Positions 1 to 8,936 of a DNA stretch of 64,000 nucleotides are shown here, in pieces (the first letter of the stretch is position 1; every line of letters starts with the position of its first letter). The translations under genes and the position numbers were made by a program. Origin of the DNA: Actinomycetospora soli (GTDB lineage Bacteria; Actinomycetota; Actinomycetes; Mycobacteriales; Pseudonocardiaceae); NCBI RefSeq assembly GCF_021026295.1, contig NZ_JAJNDA010000004.1, positions 186,001-250,000 of the forward strand, written 5' to 3'. Under the pieces are notes generated by a model. The model saw only the letters and a list, made by a program, of their open reading frames with translations. It had not been told where the DNA came from and made no database searches.

Positions 1-1123
1 GGACGCCGGTGAGACCGCCGAAGAGGAAGGTCACCAGGAAGCCGATGGAGAACAGCATCGGCGTCTCGAAGGTGAGCTGCCCCTTCCACATCGTGCCGAT
101 CCAGTTGAAGAACTTGATGCCGGTCGGCACGGCGATCAGGAACGTGGTGAAGGAGAAGAACGGCAGCAGCACGGCACCGGTCGCGTACATGTGGTGCGCC
201 CACACCGCGACCGACAGGGCCGCGATCGACAGCGTCGCGTAGATCAGCGTCTTGTAGCCGAAGATCGGCTTGCGGCTGAAGACCGGGAAGATCTCCGAGA
301 CGATGCCGAAGAAGGGCAGCGCGACGATGTAGACCTCGGGGTGCCCGAAGAACCAGAAGAGGTGCTGCCACAGGATGACCCCGCCGTTGGCCGGGTCGAA
401 GAGGTGGGCGCCGAGGTGCCGGTCCGCCAGCAGGCCGAACAGCGCCGCGGTGAGGATCGGGAAGGCCAGCAGCACGAGCACGACCGTCACGAGGATGTTC
501 CACGTGAAGATCGGCATCCGGAACATGGTCATGCCCGGGGCGCGCATGCAGACGATCGTCGTCACGAAGTTGACGCCACCGAGGATGGTGCCCAGACCGG
601 AGACGGCGAGGCCGACGATCCACAGGTCGGCGCCGTAGCCCGGGGTGTACAGCGAGTCCGACAGCGGCGAGTACGCGAACCAGCCGAAGCTGGCGGCGCC
701 GCCGGGGGTGAAGAACCCGGAGACGACCATCGTGCCGCCGAAGAGGAACAGCCAGTACGAGAACGAGTTGAGCCGCGGGAACGCCACGTCGGGCGCACCG
801 ATCTGCAGCGGCACGATGTAGTTGGCGAAGCCGAAGAGGATCGGCGTCGCGTACAGCAGCAGCATGATCGTGCCGTGCATGGTGAACAGCTGGTTGTACT
901 GCTCGACCGACAGGATCTGCAGACCCGGCTGCGCGAGCTCGGCCCGCATCAGCAGGGCCATCAGCCCGCCGATGAGGAAGAACGCGAAGGACGTGATCAT
1001 GTAGAGGATCCCGATGTCCTTGGGATCCGTCGTCTTGAGCATCCGGCCGATGAACGAACCGCGCTTGGTCTCCCGCGCCGGGTACGGCGTGGTCGCGATC
1101 GGCTTGGGTGCGACGGCCGTCAC
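1..1123 (-). CDS. ctaD: Cytochrome c oxidase subunit I, aa3 type (partial, C-terminus off left edge)
   Basis: Haem-copper core of the terminal oxidase, which reduces O2 and pumps protons in the cytoplasmic membrane. Translation starts at a GTG at 1121-1123 preceded by GGAGG. About 374 codons are present; family members are about 560-580 residues, so the last third lies outside the window. Seen: the haem-ligand His in FTMHGTIM (near residue 79), the CuB/Tyr segment [10 protein letters not shown] (near 261), the His-His pair in [10 protein letters not shown] (near 309), and successive hydrophobic helices. No other oxidase gene is visible here. The family call is secure. Confidence 0.96.
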   Translation of the reverse strand, partial: MTAVAPKPIATTPYPARETKRGSFIGRMLKTTDPKDIGILYMITSFAFFLIGGLMALLMRAELAQPGLQILSVEQYNQLFTMHGTIMLLLYATPILFGFANYIVPLQIGAPDVAFPRLNSFSYWLFLFGGTMVVSGFFTPGGAASFGWFAYSPLSDSLYTPGYGADLWIVGLAVSGLGTILGGVNFVTTIVCMRAPGMTMFRMPIFTWNILVTVVLVLLAFPILTAALFGLLADRHLGAHLFDPANGGVILWQHLFWFFGHPEVYIVALPFFGIVSEIFPVFSRKPIFGYKTLIYATLSIAALSVAVWAHHMYATGAVLLPFFSFTTFLIAVPTGIKFFNWIGTMWKGQLTFETPMLFSIGFLVTFLFGGLTGV

Positions 1124-1307
1124 GTCTGCCTCCTACCCACGGCAACTGCCTCCTGATCGACGGCGCTCGGGTGCGTCGTCCTCGACCCGGCGATCGTAAC
1201 CGCCGGGGAGCCCGGTGGCTCACCGGGAGACAGTATCTCCGACGCCCTGTCGTACGACACCGGGGCGACGGTGTCCGGGGACACCGCGAGGGCGCCCCGG
1301 GACACGA

Positions 1308-1343
1308 CGAAGGCCCGCCGACCAGGTGGTCGACGGGCCTTCG
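1308..1343 (-). terminator. GC-rich hairpin downstream of tRNA-Ala
   Basis: A 10-bp perfect stem (1308-1317 with 1334-1343, arm CGAAGGCCCG) around a 16-base loop. It lies just past the 3' end of tRNA-Ala in the direction of transcription and before the ctaD promoter region, so it probably ends tRNA transcription. There is no clear U-run, as is common in actinobacteria. Confidence 0.65.
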
Positions 1344-1353
1344 TGTCCGTGGG

Positions 1354-1426
1354 TGGAGCTGAGGGGACTCGAACCCCTGACCCTCACACTGCCAGTGTGA
1401 TGCGCTACCAGCTGCGCCACAGCCCC
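1354..1426 (-). tRNA. tRNA-Ala (anticodon GGC)
   Basis: Complete 73-base cloverleaf read on the minus strand. The acceptor GGGGCTG pairs with CAGCTCC including one G-U pair. The anticodon loop CTGGCAG gives anticodon GGC (reads GCC), and the T-loop is TTCGAGT. The discriminator is A, and CCA is not encoded. Confidence 0.96.
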
Positions 1427-1490
1427 AACGCGACGGAACGCTACACGGCGGGTGAACGCCCGCCGTCAGGGGGGTGGGTGATCAGCCGGA

Positions 1491-2231
1491 TCAGCCCAGG
1501 GCCGCGGCGAACTGCGGGTCGTTCGGCTGCACGAGCCGGCCGTCGACCACCACGGTCGGCGTGCCGAAGCCGGTGCTGCCGCCGGAGGTCTGCTGCAGCG
1601 CGGGGTTCGTCGAGGCCTGCTGGTAGTTCTGCGCCACCGCCGCGCTGTAGGTGCCGTTGCGGACGCAGGACTCGTAGTCGCCGCCGGCCCCGGAGTTCCT
1701 CCCGAGGGTGACGAGGTCGTCCACGGTGTACCCGGCACCGCCCTCGGAGGGCTGGCGGTCGTAGAGGGTCTTGTGCAGCGTCGGGAAGGCCCCGTTCTGC
1801 GCGGCGCAGATCAGCGCGTTGCCGCCGAGCGTGGAGTAGCCGGGCGGGTTCGAGCTCTGCTCGAGCAGGTTGACCATGTGGTAGCGCACGGTGATGCGCC
1901 CGGTGTTCAGCGCGTCCGTGATCCGCTCGCCGTACACCGACTCGAACTGCTTGCACGCCGGGCAGAGCGCGTCCTCGTAGACGTCGATCGTCGTGCGCCC
2001 GGTCCCGGCGACGATCACCCCGTCCTGCACGGTCGTCCGGTAGCTCGCGTTCACCGGCGTCACCGGCTGGTTCACCGGGAGGGCGGCGTCCCGGTTGGCC
2101 TGCGCGGAGATCACCGCGACGGCGATCACCCCGACCAGGACCAGGAGGGTGACGACGGCGATGATCGTGGGGGTCCGGGACCGACCGACCGTCGGGGCAC
2201 TTCCGCGCCCCCGTGCGCGCTGCTTGGCCAT
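1491..2231 (-). CDS. Membrane-anchored DsbA-like thioredoxin-fold protein
   Basis: Predicted extracytoplasmic thiol-disulphide oxidoreductase of the DsbA/BdbD type, 246 residues. Seen: a basic N-terminus, one hydrophobic anchor at about residues 22-44, then a thioredoxin-type domain with the redox pair CPAC (Cys90, Cys93) and a later cis-Pro-like GTPTVVV segment. Two further cysteines (in ICAAQNG and SCVRNG) could form a structural disulphide. It starts with ATG at 2231, a short distance downstream of the photolyase gene. By family it should form or reshuffle disulphides in exported proteins; its partner (such as VKOR) is not in the window. It ends shortly before tRNA-Ala. Confidence 0.88.
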   Translation of the reverse strand: MAKQRARGRGSAPTVGRSRTPTIIAVVTLLVLVGVIAVAVISAQANRDAALPVNQPVTPVNASYRTTVQDGVIVAGTGRTTIDVYEDALCPACKQFESVYGERITDALNTGRITVRYHMVNLLEQSSNPPGYSTLGGNALICAAQNGAFPTLHKTLYDRQPSEGGAGYTVDDLVTLGRNSGAGGDYESCVRNGTYSAAVAQNYQQASTNPALQQTSGGSTGFGTPTVVVDGRLVQPNDPQFAAALG

Positions 2232-2254
2232 GGGTCAACCGTAGCCAGCGTCGA

Positions 2255-3817
2255 TCAGAACGCCGTACGGCCCTTCTCCTGCTCCAGCAGCGCGTCCAGG
2301 TCCTTGAGCCGGTCCATCGTCGCGACGGCCCGCGCGGTGCGCTGGTTGGCGCGCAGCAGGTCCTGGTGCCGGTGCACGAACTGCCAGTAGCCCGCCGTGA
2401 AGGGACACGCCTTCTCGCCGACCCGCACCTTCGGGTCGAAGGCGCAGCCGCCGCAGTGGTCGGTCATCCGGTTGAGGTAGGCCCCGCCGGAGGCGTACGG
2501 CTTCGTCGCGAGCCGCCCGCCGTCGGCGTGCTGGCTCATCCCCACGACGTTGGGCGGCATCACCCAGGCGAAGCCGTCGACGAACGAGGTGGTGAACCAC
2601 TCGGCCAGGTCGCTCGGCCGGTAGCCCCGCTGCAGGGCGAAGTTGCCGAGGATCATCAGGCGCGGGATGTGGTGGGTCCAGCCCCGGTCGCGCACCTCGT
2701 CGAGCGTGTGCCCGAGGCAGGCGGCGGTCACCGCGTCGCCGTCCAGCCCGGTCCACCAGTCCGGGAGCTCCGCCCGGGCCCCCAGCTCGTTGCTGCGGTG
2801 GTAGTCCCGGCCGAAGTGCCAGAACAGGTGCCAGATGTACTCGCGCCAGCCGAGGATCTGCCGGACGAAGCCCTCGACGGAGTTCAGCCGGGCGTCGCCG
2901 GACTGGTAGGCCTCCTCGGCCGCGTGGACGGCGTCGAGGGGGTGCAGCACCCCGAGGTTGAGCGGGACCGAGAGCAGCGAGTGCGCCATGGTCCAGTCGC
3001 CGGCCATCACGGCGTCCTCGTACGGGCCGAACGGGTCGAGCCGGTGGTCGACGAAGCGCTTCAGGGCGTGCCGGGCCTCGGTCGGGGTGACCGCGAACAG
3101 GCGCGGGCCGTCGGCGCCGACCGTCGGCAGGTCGAGGTCGTCGAGGTCGTGGCGCACGCGCTCGTCGATGTCGTCCTCGGTGGGCCACCACGGCTCCTTG
3201 ACGCCGAGCGTCGTGCCCTTCGGGGGCTCCTCCCGGTTCTCGTGGTCGAGGTTCCACTTCCCGCCGACCGGCGCGTCCGCGCCCTCCATGAGCACGTCGA
3301 AGCGTCGCCGCTGGTTGCGGTAAAAGTTCTCCATCGTGAAGGAGCGGTCCTCGCCGGCCCACGCGGCGAACTCCGCCCTCGAGCGCGCGAACGTCGTGGT
3401 CGGCAGCACCGCCGCGACGAGGCCCTCGGCGTGCAGGGCGTCCACGAACTCCGCGGCCGCCCAGGACGTCGGCTCGTGCACGACGACGGGTCGGTCGACC
3501 TGCTCGAGCGCCTCCCGGTAGGTCCGGGTCCGGTGGTAGGTGGAGCGGTCGCCGAGGTGGTCGTCGAGGTGGCGCATCCCGGAGAGCAGCAGGTGCAGCT
3601 TCTGGCGGTGGTAGCGGCGGCGACGCAGCACCGCCTCGGACTCCACGAGCACGACCTCGCGCTGCGCGTGCTGCGGCAGCCCGTACACCGCCGGGCCGAG
3701 CTGGTCGCCGAAGCACCACAGCGGCGCGTCGTCGGGCACGCCGTCGAGGGCCGCGTCGATCGTCTCGCCGTAGATCCCGACGACCCCGTCCGGCACGCTC
3801 TTCGGTCCGATGCTCAC
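2255..3817 (-). CDS. Photolyase/cryptochrome-related protein, bacterial Fe-S class
   Basis: Member of the deoxyribodipyrimidine photolyase-related group (FeS-BCP), which in Agrobacterium PhrB repairs (6-4) photoproducts with light, FAD and a [4Fe-4S] cluster. 520 residues. The GTG start at 3815-3817 overlaps the MFS stop as GTGA, so the two are probably translationally coupled. Seen: an N-terminal Rossmann-like antenna domain, a helical C-terminal FAD domain, and four cysteines at 367, 455, 458 and 471. Their spacing (88, 3, 13) equals that of the Fe-S ligands I recall for PhrB (350/438/441/454). Repair specificity cannot be proven from sequence. Why a transporter precedes it is unknown. Confidence 0.9.
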   Translation of the reverse strand: MSIGPKSVPDGVVGIYGETIDAALDGVPDDAPLWCFGDQLGPAVYGLPQHAQREVVLVESEAVLRRRRYHRQKLHLLLSGMRHLDDHLGDRSTYHRTRTYREALEQVDRPVVVHEPTSWAAAEFVDALHAEGLVAAVLPTTTFARSRAEFAAWAGEDRSFTMENFYRNQRRRFDVLMEGADAPVGGKWNLDHENREEPPKGTTLGVKEPWWPTEDDIDERVRHDLDDLDLPTVGADGPRLFAVTPTEARHALKRFVDHRLDPFGPYEDAVMAGDWTMAHSLLSVPLNLGVLHPLDAVHAAEEAYQSGDARLNSVEGFVRQILGWREYIWHLFWHFGRDYHRSNELGARAELPDWWTGLDGDAVTAACLGHTLDEVRDRGWTHHIPRLMILGNFALQRGYRPSDLAEWFTTSFVDGFAWVMPPNVVGMSQHADGGRLATKPYASGGAYLNRMTDHCGGCAFDPKVRVGEKACPFTAGYWQFVHRHQDLLRANQRTARAVATMDRLKDLDALLEQEKGRTAF

Positions 3818-5031
3818 GCCGGGCGGGTGCCCTCCTCCTCCACCGACGAACCGGTGCGGGTCGGCAGCCACACGACCAGGGCGAGGACGGCCACCGCGCC
3901 GGAGACGCCGAACGCGACGCCGAACCCGAACCGCTCGGCGAGGGCGCCGGCGGCGATCGGCCCGACGATCGTGCCGATGTCGGTGGCCATCTGGAACCCG
4001 GACAGGGCCGGTCCTCCGGAGCGCCGGGAACCGACCAGGTCGGCCACGGCCGCGCCCTGCGCGGGCTGGAGGAGCCCCGCACCCGCGCCCGCCACGAGCG
4101 AGGCGACGAGCAGCACCCCGAGGTCGGGCAGGATCCCGAGCGCCGCCGTGCCCAGCGCGACCAGCGCGAGCCCCGCGATCACCACGGGTCGCCGTCCCCG
4201 GCGGTCGGAAAGCCCGCTCGTCGCCAGGAGCATGGCGCCGTCCCCGACGGCGAAGACCGTCAGCGCGACCCCGGCCCACACCGGCTCCCGCACGAGCGCG
4301 ACGGCGACGAACAGCGGCACGAGCCCCACCCGGACGCCCTGCACGGCCCACCCGGTGGCGAGCCCGGAGGCGAGGGCCGCCCGGTAGGTCGGGGACCGCA
4401 GCGCGCCGACCAGGGTCAGCGGCGGCACCGACGGGTCCTCCGGGCGCCGCCGCAACCCGCTGGACCGGGCGAGCAGACCCCCGACGACGACCGTGGCCAC
4501 CACCAGCGCTCCCGCGTAGACGAGGAACGGGGCCCGGATGTCGACCGCGACGAGACCGCCGCCGAGCACGGGCCCGCTGATGCCGCCGAGCAGGAACGAG
4601 CCGGTGAACAGCCCGCTGACCTGGCCTCGCCGACCCTCGGGGGCGAGCCGGAAGATCAACGAGAAGGCCGAGACGGTGAACATCGTCGACCCGATGCCCC
4701 CGAGGCCGCGGTAGACGAGCAGCTGCACGTAGCTGGTGGCGAGCGCGCACGCGCCGGTCGAGGCGGCGACGACGAGCAGGCCGGTCAGGTACATCGCACG
4801 CTCGCCGACCCGGGCCACGAGCCGCCCCGAGACGGGGGCGAACAGCAGCCGCAGGACGGGCAGGGCACTGACCACCGCCGCCGCGGCGGTCACCCCGACC
4901 CCGAAGCTCTGCGCGAACACCGGCAGGGCCGGCGCCACGATGCCGTACCCGGCCGCCACGAGGAAGCTGCCCGCCAGCAGCGCCCAGACCTCCCAGGGCA
5001 GCGCGGCTCGCCGCTCGGCCGCGACGGACAT
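3814..5031 (-). CDS. MFS transporter
   Basis: Major facilitator superfamily permease, 405 residues with about 12 hydrophobic helices. The family-type loop after helix 2 is seen as GRLVARVGER, and a DRRGRRP-type loop follows the central break. Substrate is not inferable; drug or metabolite efflux is typical. It begins with ATG at 5031 and ends in a 4-base overlap with the photolyase-like gene, so the pair forms a two-gene operon, with the dsbA-like gene following closely. The 106 bases upstream, before the pseudokinase stop codon, show no other feature. Confidence 0.9.
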   Translation of the reverse strand: MSVAAERRAALPWEVWALLAGSFLVAAGYGIVAPALPVFAQSFGVGVTAAAAVVSALPVLRLLFAPVSGRLVARVGERAMYLTGLLVVAASTGACALATSYVQLLVYRGLGGIGSTMFTVSAFSLIFRLAPEGRRGQVSGLFTGSFLLGGISGPVLGGGLVAVDIRAPFLVYAGALVVATVVVGGLLARSSGLRRRPEDPSVPPLTLVGALRSPTYRAALASGLATGWAVQGVRVGLVPLFVAVALVREPVWAGVALTVFAVGDGAMLLATSGLSDRRGRRPVVIAGLALVALGTAALGILPDLGVLLVASLVAGAGAGLLQPAQGAAVADLVGSRRSGGPALSGFQMATDIGTIVGPIAAGALAERFGFGVAFGVSGAVAVLALVVWLPTRTGSSVEEEGTRPA

Positions 5032-5137
5032 CGACGTCCTCTCCGGCGGTGGTCCGCCCCTCCGATCGACGCCCGCCGACGCTACGCCGGGCCGTTCCCG
5101 ACGGCGGGTCGGGCCGGTCCCGGGACGAGGGCGCGGG

Positions 5138-6790
5138 TCAGAACGTGCCGAAGGCCAGCAGCGCGTTCGCCTGCGCGGGCACCGGGGTGACCGTCGTCGT
5201 GGTCGTCGGGGCGACCGGCGGGGTCCCGCCGACGGGCGGCGTGGGACCGGTGCCCGGGCCCGTCGGCGTGCCCGGCGCCGACGTGGTGGAGCCGGGCGCC
5301 GTGGTGGTGCTCCCGGGCCCCGTGCTCGGCGTACCGGGCATCGTCGTGCCCGGCACGGTCGTCGAGGAGGTCGGCGGCACCGTGGGCGTCGTCGTCGTGG
5401 GCCGCGTCGGCGGCGTGGTGCTCGGCGTGGTGCTCGGCGGCCCGTCCGGGTCGGTCGGGTCGGTCGGGTCGGTCGGACGGGTCGGGTCGCTCGACGGCAC
5501 GGGTTCGGCCGGTGTCGTCGTCCCGGGCGTCGTCGTCTCCTCCGGGGCGGGCGCCTCGTCGGGCGTGCGCGTGGAGGTCTCGGCGGCGCGGGTCCACGGC
5601 CCCGCGTCGTCGTCCGAGGCCTCCGACGACCCCGACCCGCCGTCGTCGGAGGCCGGGAGTGCGGGGCCGAACGCCGGGAAGCCGGGCACCGCCGCGGGGA
5701 TCGCGAGGCTCGGACCGACCTCGGCCTGCGGGATCTGGCGCACCACCTGCGACTCCCCCGCCCAGATCACCAGACCCGACGCGAGCGCCAGGGTCGCGGT
5801 GGCGGCGGCGAGGACACCGGCGCGCCGGGCGCGGCGGCCGGGGCCGGGCACGACGGCGAACGGGGTCACGCCCGACAGGCCGTGGGCCCGCACGGCCGGT
5901 CCCACGGCGACGGCGGCGCCGACGGTCGGTCCGGTGTCACCCGGCGTCACCGGGCTCTCCGACCACGAGGCGACCACCGGCACGAGGCGGGCGGCGGCGG
6001 TCTCGTCGGTGACGGGGGTGTCGTCCCGGCCGAGCCGGACGAGCCGTTCGGAGAGGGCCGCGGCCGACGGCGGCAGGTCGGTGTCGGCGTCGCGCAGGAG
6101 GGCGAGCAGGCGCTCGGCGTCGCCGTCGCCGTCCGGGGCGAGGCCCACGACGTCGGCGAGGGTCCGCGCCAGGGCCCGGACGTCCGCGGCGCGCCGCGCG
6201 GGCGCGTCGGACGTCTCGGACACGACCGGCAGCGGTCCGGACAGGGAGGCGGTGAGCCCGACGAGCCAGGCCTCCGCGCCCGCCCGGTTCACCAGGATGC
6301 TGGCCGGACCGATCGCGCCGTGCTCCACGTGGTGGGCGTGCGCGTGGGCGAGGGCGGACGCGAGCTGAGCGCCCATGCGGGCCAGGTCGGCGGCCGGCAG
6401 CGGGCCCTCGCGCAGCACCACCGGCAGCGGCTCGCCGGCGACGCTCTCCAGCACCAGGGTGCTCTCGGTGTCCGGGGCGAGGCCGTCGACGTCGTAGACC
6501 TCGAGCAGGTGCGGGTGGTGGAGGCGGGCGAGGTGGCGGACCTGCTCGATGCGGTCGGACAGGGCGTCGCCCGTGGCGGGCGGCAGGGTGACGAGCCGGA
6601 CCTCGCGGCCGAGGACCTCGTCGACCCCGCGCACCGCCGCGTCGGCGGCGCCACCGACGAGGACCTCGGTGGGGGTGTCGGTGCCGTCGGCGCCCTCGGT
6701 GTCGGGACGGACACCCTCCGTGTCGACATGGGGGTCGCGGTCACCGTCTCGGGTCGAACCGGTCGTCTCGACCGTGTCGTCGGCGGTCAC
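5138..6790 (-). CDS. Membrane protein with degenerate Ser/Thr kinase (pseudokinase) domain
   Basis: 550 residues, starting at a GTG (6788-6790) with GGGGGAG upstream. Seen: an acidic Thr-rich N-terminus, a kinase-like fold at about residues 40-280, a single transmembrane helix near 330, then a long extracellular Pro/Thr/Ser-rich tail with DPT-type repeats. The catalytic loop HRDLKPxN is replaced by EHGAIGPASILVN, and neither an invariant Lys nor a DFG motif is evident, so catalysis is unlikely. Known relatives of this layout include the pseudokinase part of mycobacterial MviN, which recruits an FHA protein when phosphorylated; a scaffold role here is inference. The tail is low complexity. Confidence 0.75.
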   Translation of the reverse strand: MTADDTVETTGSTRDGDRDPHVDTEGVRPDTEGADGTDTPTEVLVGGAADAAVRGVDEVLGREVRLVTLPPATGDALSDRIEQVRHLARLHHPHLLEVYDVDGLAPDTESTLVLESVAGEPLPVVLREGPLPAADLARMGAQLASALAHAHAHHVEHGAIGPASILVNRAGAEAWLVGLTASLSGPLPVVSETSDAPARRAADVRALARTLADVVGLAPDGDGDAERLLALLRDADTDLPPSAAALSERLVRLGRDDTPVTDETAAARLVPVVASWSESPVTPGDTGPTVGAAVAVGPAVRAHGLSGVTPFAVVPGPGRRARRAGVLAAATATLALASGLVIWAGESQVVRQIPQAEVGPSLAIPAAVPGFPAFGPALPASDDGGSGSSEASDDDAGPWTRAAETSTRTPDEAPAPEETTTPGTTTPAEPVPSSDPTRPTDPTDPTDPDGPPSTTPSTTPPTRPTTTTPTVPPTSSTTVPGTTMPGTPSTGPGSTTTAPGSTTSAPGTPTGPGTGPTPPVGGTPPVAPTTTTTVTPVPAQANALLAFGTF

Positions 6791-6963
6791 GACGCTCCCC
6801 CTGCCTCACGGCGTGCAGCACTGGTGCCAACCAGCTACCTCGGCCGGGTGACCGTATCTCCCCGGGCGGGTGGTGGTCGACACCGTTCACCGACTCCGGC
6901 ACGCGACATGGATCTCGGTGTCGGACCGGACGCGGCGGGACGTCGCGCCCACCGCATGACGAA

Positions 6964-6990
6964 GGCCGGAGAGCGATCCGCTCTCCGGCC
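6964..6990 (-). terminator. Terminator of tmRNA
   Basis: Perfect 10-bp stem GGCCGGAGAG/CTCTCCGGCC (6964-6973 with 6981-6990) and a 7-base loop. It starts 13 bases past the mature 3' end of tmRNA on the transcribed strand, so it most likely ends ssrA transcription and insulates the pseudokinase gene. Confidence 0.75.
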
Positions 6991-7002
6991 TCGTCGTGGG
7001 GG

Positions 7003-7378
7003 TGGAGGTGCCGGGAATCGAACCCGGGTCCTCCGAACACCTGTCAGGACTTCTCCGTGCGCAGTCTGCTACGTCTCTGCTCGGGTCCACCGGATGCGCA
7101 GACACACCGGTGTGACGACCCCAGTCGCTGTTCGATGTCCCACCGGGCCCCGCGACCGGGCCCGGAGGTGGAGTCCCCTAGCTGATGCCGGCGACCGGGT
7201 CGGGAACGAACCCGGGCCGACAGAGTCCAACCTCGCTACTTAGGCAGCGAGCTGGAACTCGCGCTGAGTACTGTTCTCGGCGCTTATTTCTTTGCGACGG
7301 GTGGTTATCGAGATCATCGTCGCCTTCCTCGGCACGCTTCCCCTGATCAACCGCTCGGAGTCGAAACCAGTCACCCCC
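7003..7378 (-). ncRNA. ssrA: tmRNA (10Sa RNA)
   Basis: Transfer-messenger RNA that rescues stalled ribosomes together with SmpB, encoded about 1 kb upstream. Seen on the minus strand: 5' GGGGGTGACTGG..TTCGACT, a tRNA-like 3' end with T-loop GGTTCGATTCC, and an acceptor stem GGGGGTG/CACCTCC with discriminator A (CCA not encoded). The tag reading frame runs from 7281 to a TAA at 7240-7242, in the context AAATAAGC before resume codon GCC, giving AENSTQREFQLAA. Length is 376 bases. The C-terminal LAA recognised by ClpX is kept, but the usual (Y/F)ALAA end is FQLAA. A terminator follows at 6964-6990. Confidence 0.97.
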
Positions 7379-7408
7379 TTCTCCCCCCGGTTCCCGGAGG
7401 GACTGCCC

Positions 7409-7414
7409 ATCATA
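7409..7414 (-). promoter_or_regulatory. Probable -10 box of the tmRNA promoter
   Basis: TATGAT on the minus strand lies 31 bases upstream of the mature tmRNA 5' end. This suits a primary transcript with a short leader removed by RNase P. No convincing -35 hexamer was found. Confidence 0.45.
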
Positions 7415-7433
7415 ACGCCCGCCGGGCCCGCGA

Positions 7434-8369
7434 TCATCCGTGGCGCAGCAACGCGGCCGGTGCGTCGTACAGCACGCTCCGGAGGAAGCCCTCGCCGAGC
7501 CGGTCGTCGGCGGCGGCCCAGCCGCGGATCGCCTCCAGCTGGCGCCAGTAGCCGTACGGGATGTTCGGGAAGTCGGTGCCGAGCACCACGCGTCCCGCCC
7601 CGGAGAGGTCGGCGAGCCGCGCGGCCCAGTCCCGCGGCAGCGGCGCGAAGGCCTCGGTGAACGGCGTGCCGACCATCGTGGTGTCCAGCCGGACCGCCGG
7701 GTGGCGCTCGACGAGGGCGAGCGCGGCCTCGTAGTCGGGCAGGCCCGCGTGGGCGAGCACCAGCGGCAGGCGCGGGTGCCGGTCCATCACCTCGCCGATG
7801 ATCTCGATGCCGGTGTGCCGGCCCGGGATGGGCCCGTCGCCGCAGTGCGCGATCACCGGGATGCCCGCCTCCGCGAGCAGGCCCCAGGCCGGGTCGAGCA
7901 GGTCGTCGCGCGGGTCGTAGCCGCCGACCTGCACGTGTGCCTTCACCAGCCGGGCCCCGCGCTCGACCGCGTCACCGAGGTAGGTCGTCACCGACTCCTC
8001 GGGGAACAGGGTGGCCGTCGGCACCGCCTCGGGGACCTCGGCCGCCCACTCGAGCGCCCAGCCGCACAGCCACGCCGCCATGTCGGGCTTGTGCGGGTAG
8101 GCCAGCGGGGCGAACGCCTCGACGCCGAACGAGCGCAGCCGGGCCAGGCGCTCGTCCTCGGGCAGGCGGTAGTGGATCGGCCAGTCGTAGCCGTAGTGCG
8201 CCACGGCGTCGTCGAAGTAGGCCCAGACCTTCTGCAGCATCCGGTCGGGCAGGAAGTGGACGTGCACGTCGACCAGCCCCGACCGGCCGTCGGGACCGAG
8301 CCCGAGGGACCGGACCCAGCCGGCGACGTCCTCGTCCGAGGCCAGCGGCGCCTCGAGCGCCGGGGTCAC
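7434..8369 (-). CDS. Amidohydrolase family (TIM-barrel metal-dependent hydrolase)
   Basis: Amidohydrolase-2-type protein, 311 residues. Seen: metal-binding DVHVHFLP near the N-terminus, a barrel Lys in VKAHVQVGG, His motifs VIAHCGDG and VLAHAGLPD, and the catalytic Asp in [10 protein letters not shown]. These are the usual strand-end ligands of decarboxylase or hydrolase members. Substrate unknown. The start GTG at 8367-8369 overlaps the smpB stop by four bases, so it is translated with smpB; another GTG lies one codon earlier. Its presence between smpB and ssrA is an insertion relative to the mycobacterial order. Confidence 0.85.
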   Translation of the reverse strand: MTPALEAPLASDEDVAGWVRSLGLGPDGRSGLVDVHVHFLPDRMLQKVWAYFDDAVAHYGYDWPIHYRLPEDERLARLRSFGVEAFAPLAYPHKPDMAAWLCGWALEWAAEVPEAVPTATLFPEESVTTYLGDAVERGARLVKAHVQVGGYDPRDDLLDPAWGLLAEAGIPVIAHCGDGPIPGRHTGIEIIGEVMDRHPRLPLVLAHAGLPDYEAALALVERHPAVRLDTTMVGTPFTEAFAPLPRDWAARLADLSGAGRVVLGTDFPNIPYGYWRQLEAIRGWAAADDRLGEGFLRSVLYDAPAALLRHG

Positions 8370-8908
8370 CACCCCTTGATCCGACGACCGACGATCCGCT
8401 CCGCCTCGCGCTTGGCGTCGCGCTCGGCCATCGCCTGGCGCTTGTCGTGCGCCGCCTTGCCCTTGACCAGCGCGAGCTCGACCTTGCACAGCCCGCCGGA
8501 GAAGTAGACCGACAGCGGCACGAGGGTCATGCCGCCCTCGCGGGTCTTCCCGATCAGGCGCTCGATCTCGCCGCGGTGCAGCAGCAGCTTGCGGTGCCGG
8601 CGCGGCTCGTGGTTGGTCCAGGAGCCGTAGTCGTACTCCTGGATGTGCAGCCCGCGCAGCCACACCTCGCCGTCGGTGACGGTGGCGAAGGCGTCGGCGA
8701 GCGAGACCCGCCCGGCGCGCAGGCTCTTCACCTCGGTGCCCTGCAGGGCGATGCCGGCCTCGTAGACGTCGATCACCGAGTAGTCGTGCCGGGCCTTGCG
8801 GTTGGTGGCGACGACCTTGCGTCGCTCCTCGGGCCGGTTGGAGCTGGCCTTCTTCTGCGCCTTCTCCTTGGAGCGGCCCGAGTCCGTGGGGACGGCCGTC
8901 TTGGCCAC
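8366..8908 (-). CDS. smpB: SsrA-binding protein SmpB
   Basis: Binds the tRNA-like domain of tmRNA and delivers it to stalled ribosomes in trans-translation. 180 residues from a GTG at 8906-8908 with GGAGG upstream; an in-frame start further up would overlap ftsX. Seen: an OB-fold core with [26 protein letters not shown] and LHRGEI, and the C-terminal basic tail ending in VGRRIKGW. The N-terminal Lys/Ala-rich extension (about 25 residues) is typical of actinobacteria. It follows ftsX by 28 bases. Confidence 0.97.
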   Translation of the reverse strand: MAKTAVPTDSGRSKEKAQKKASSNRPEERRKVVATNRKARHDYSVIDVYEAGIALQGTEVKSLRAGRVSLADAFATVTDGEVWLRGLHIQEYDYGSWTNHEPRRHRKLLLHRGEIERLIGKTREGGMTLVPLSVYFSGGLCKVELALVKGKAAHDKRQAMAERDAKREAERIVGRRIKGW

Positions 8909-8936
8909 GAGGGTGCCTCCCAGTATCGAGCAGGGT

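Noticed and set aside
191-1156. Plus-strand frame opposite ctaD
   Set aside because: The minus strand encodes clear cytochrome oxidase motifs; the plus frame is charged low complexity.
7240-7437. 65-codon minus-strand frame ending in the SsrA tag
   Set aside because: It is the interior of tmRNA read as protein; only the last 13 codons are translated, as the tag.
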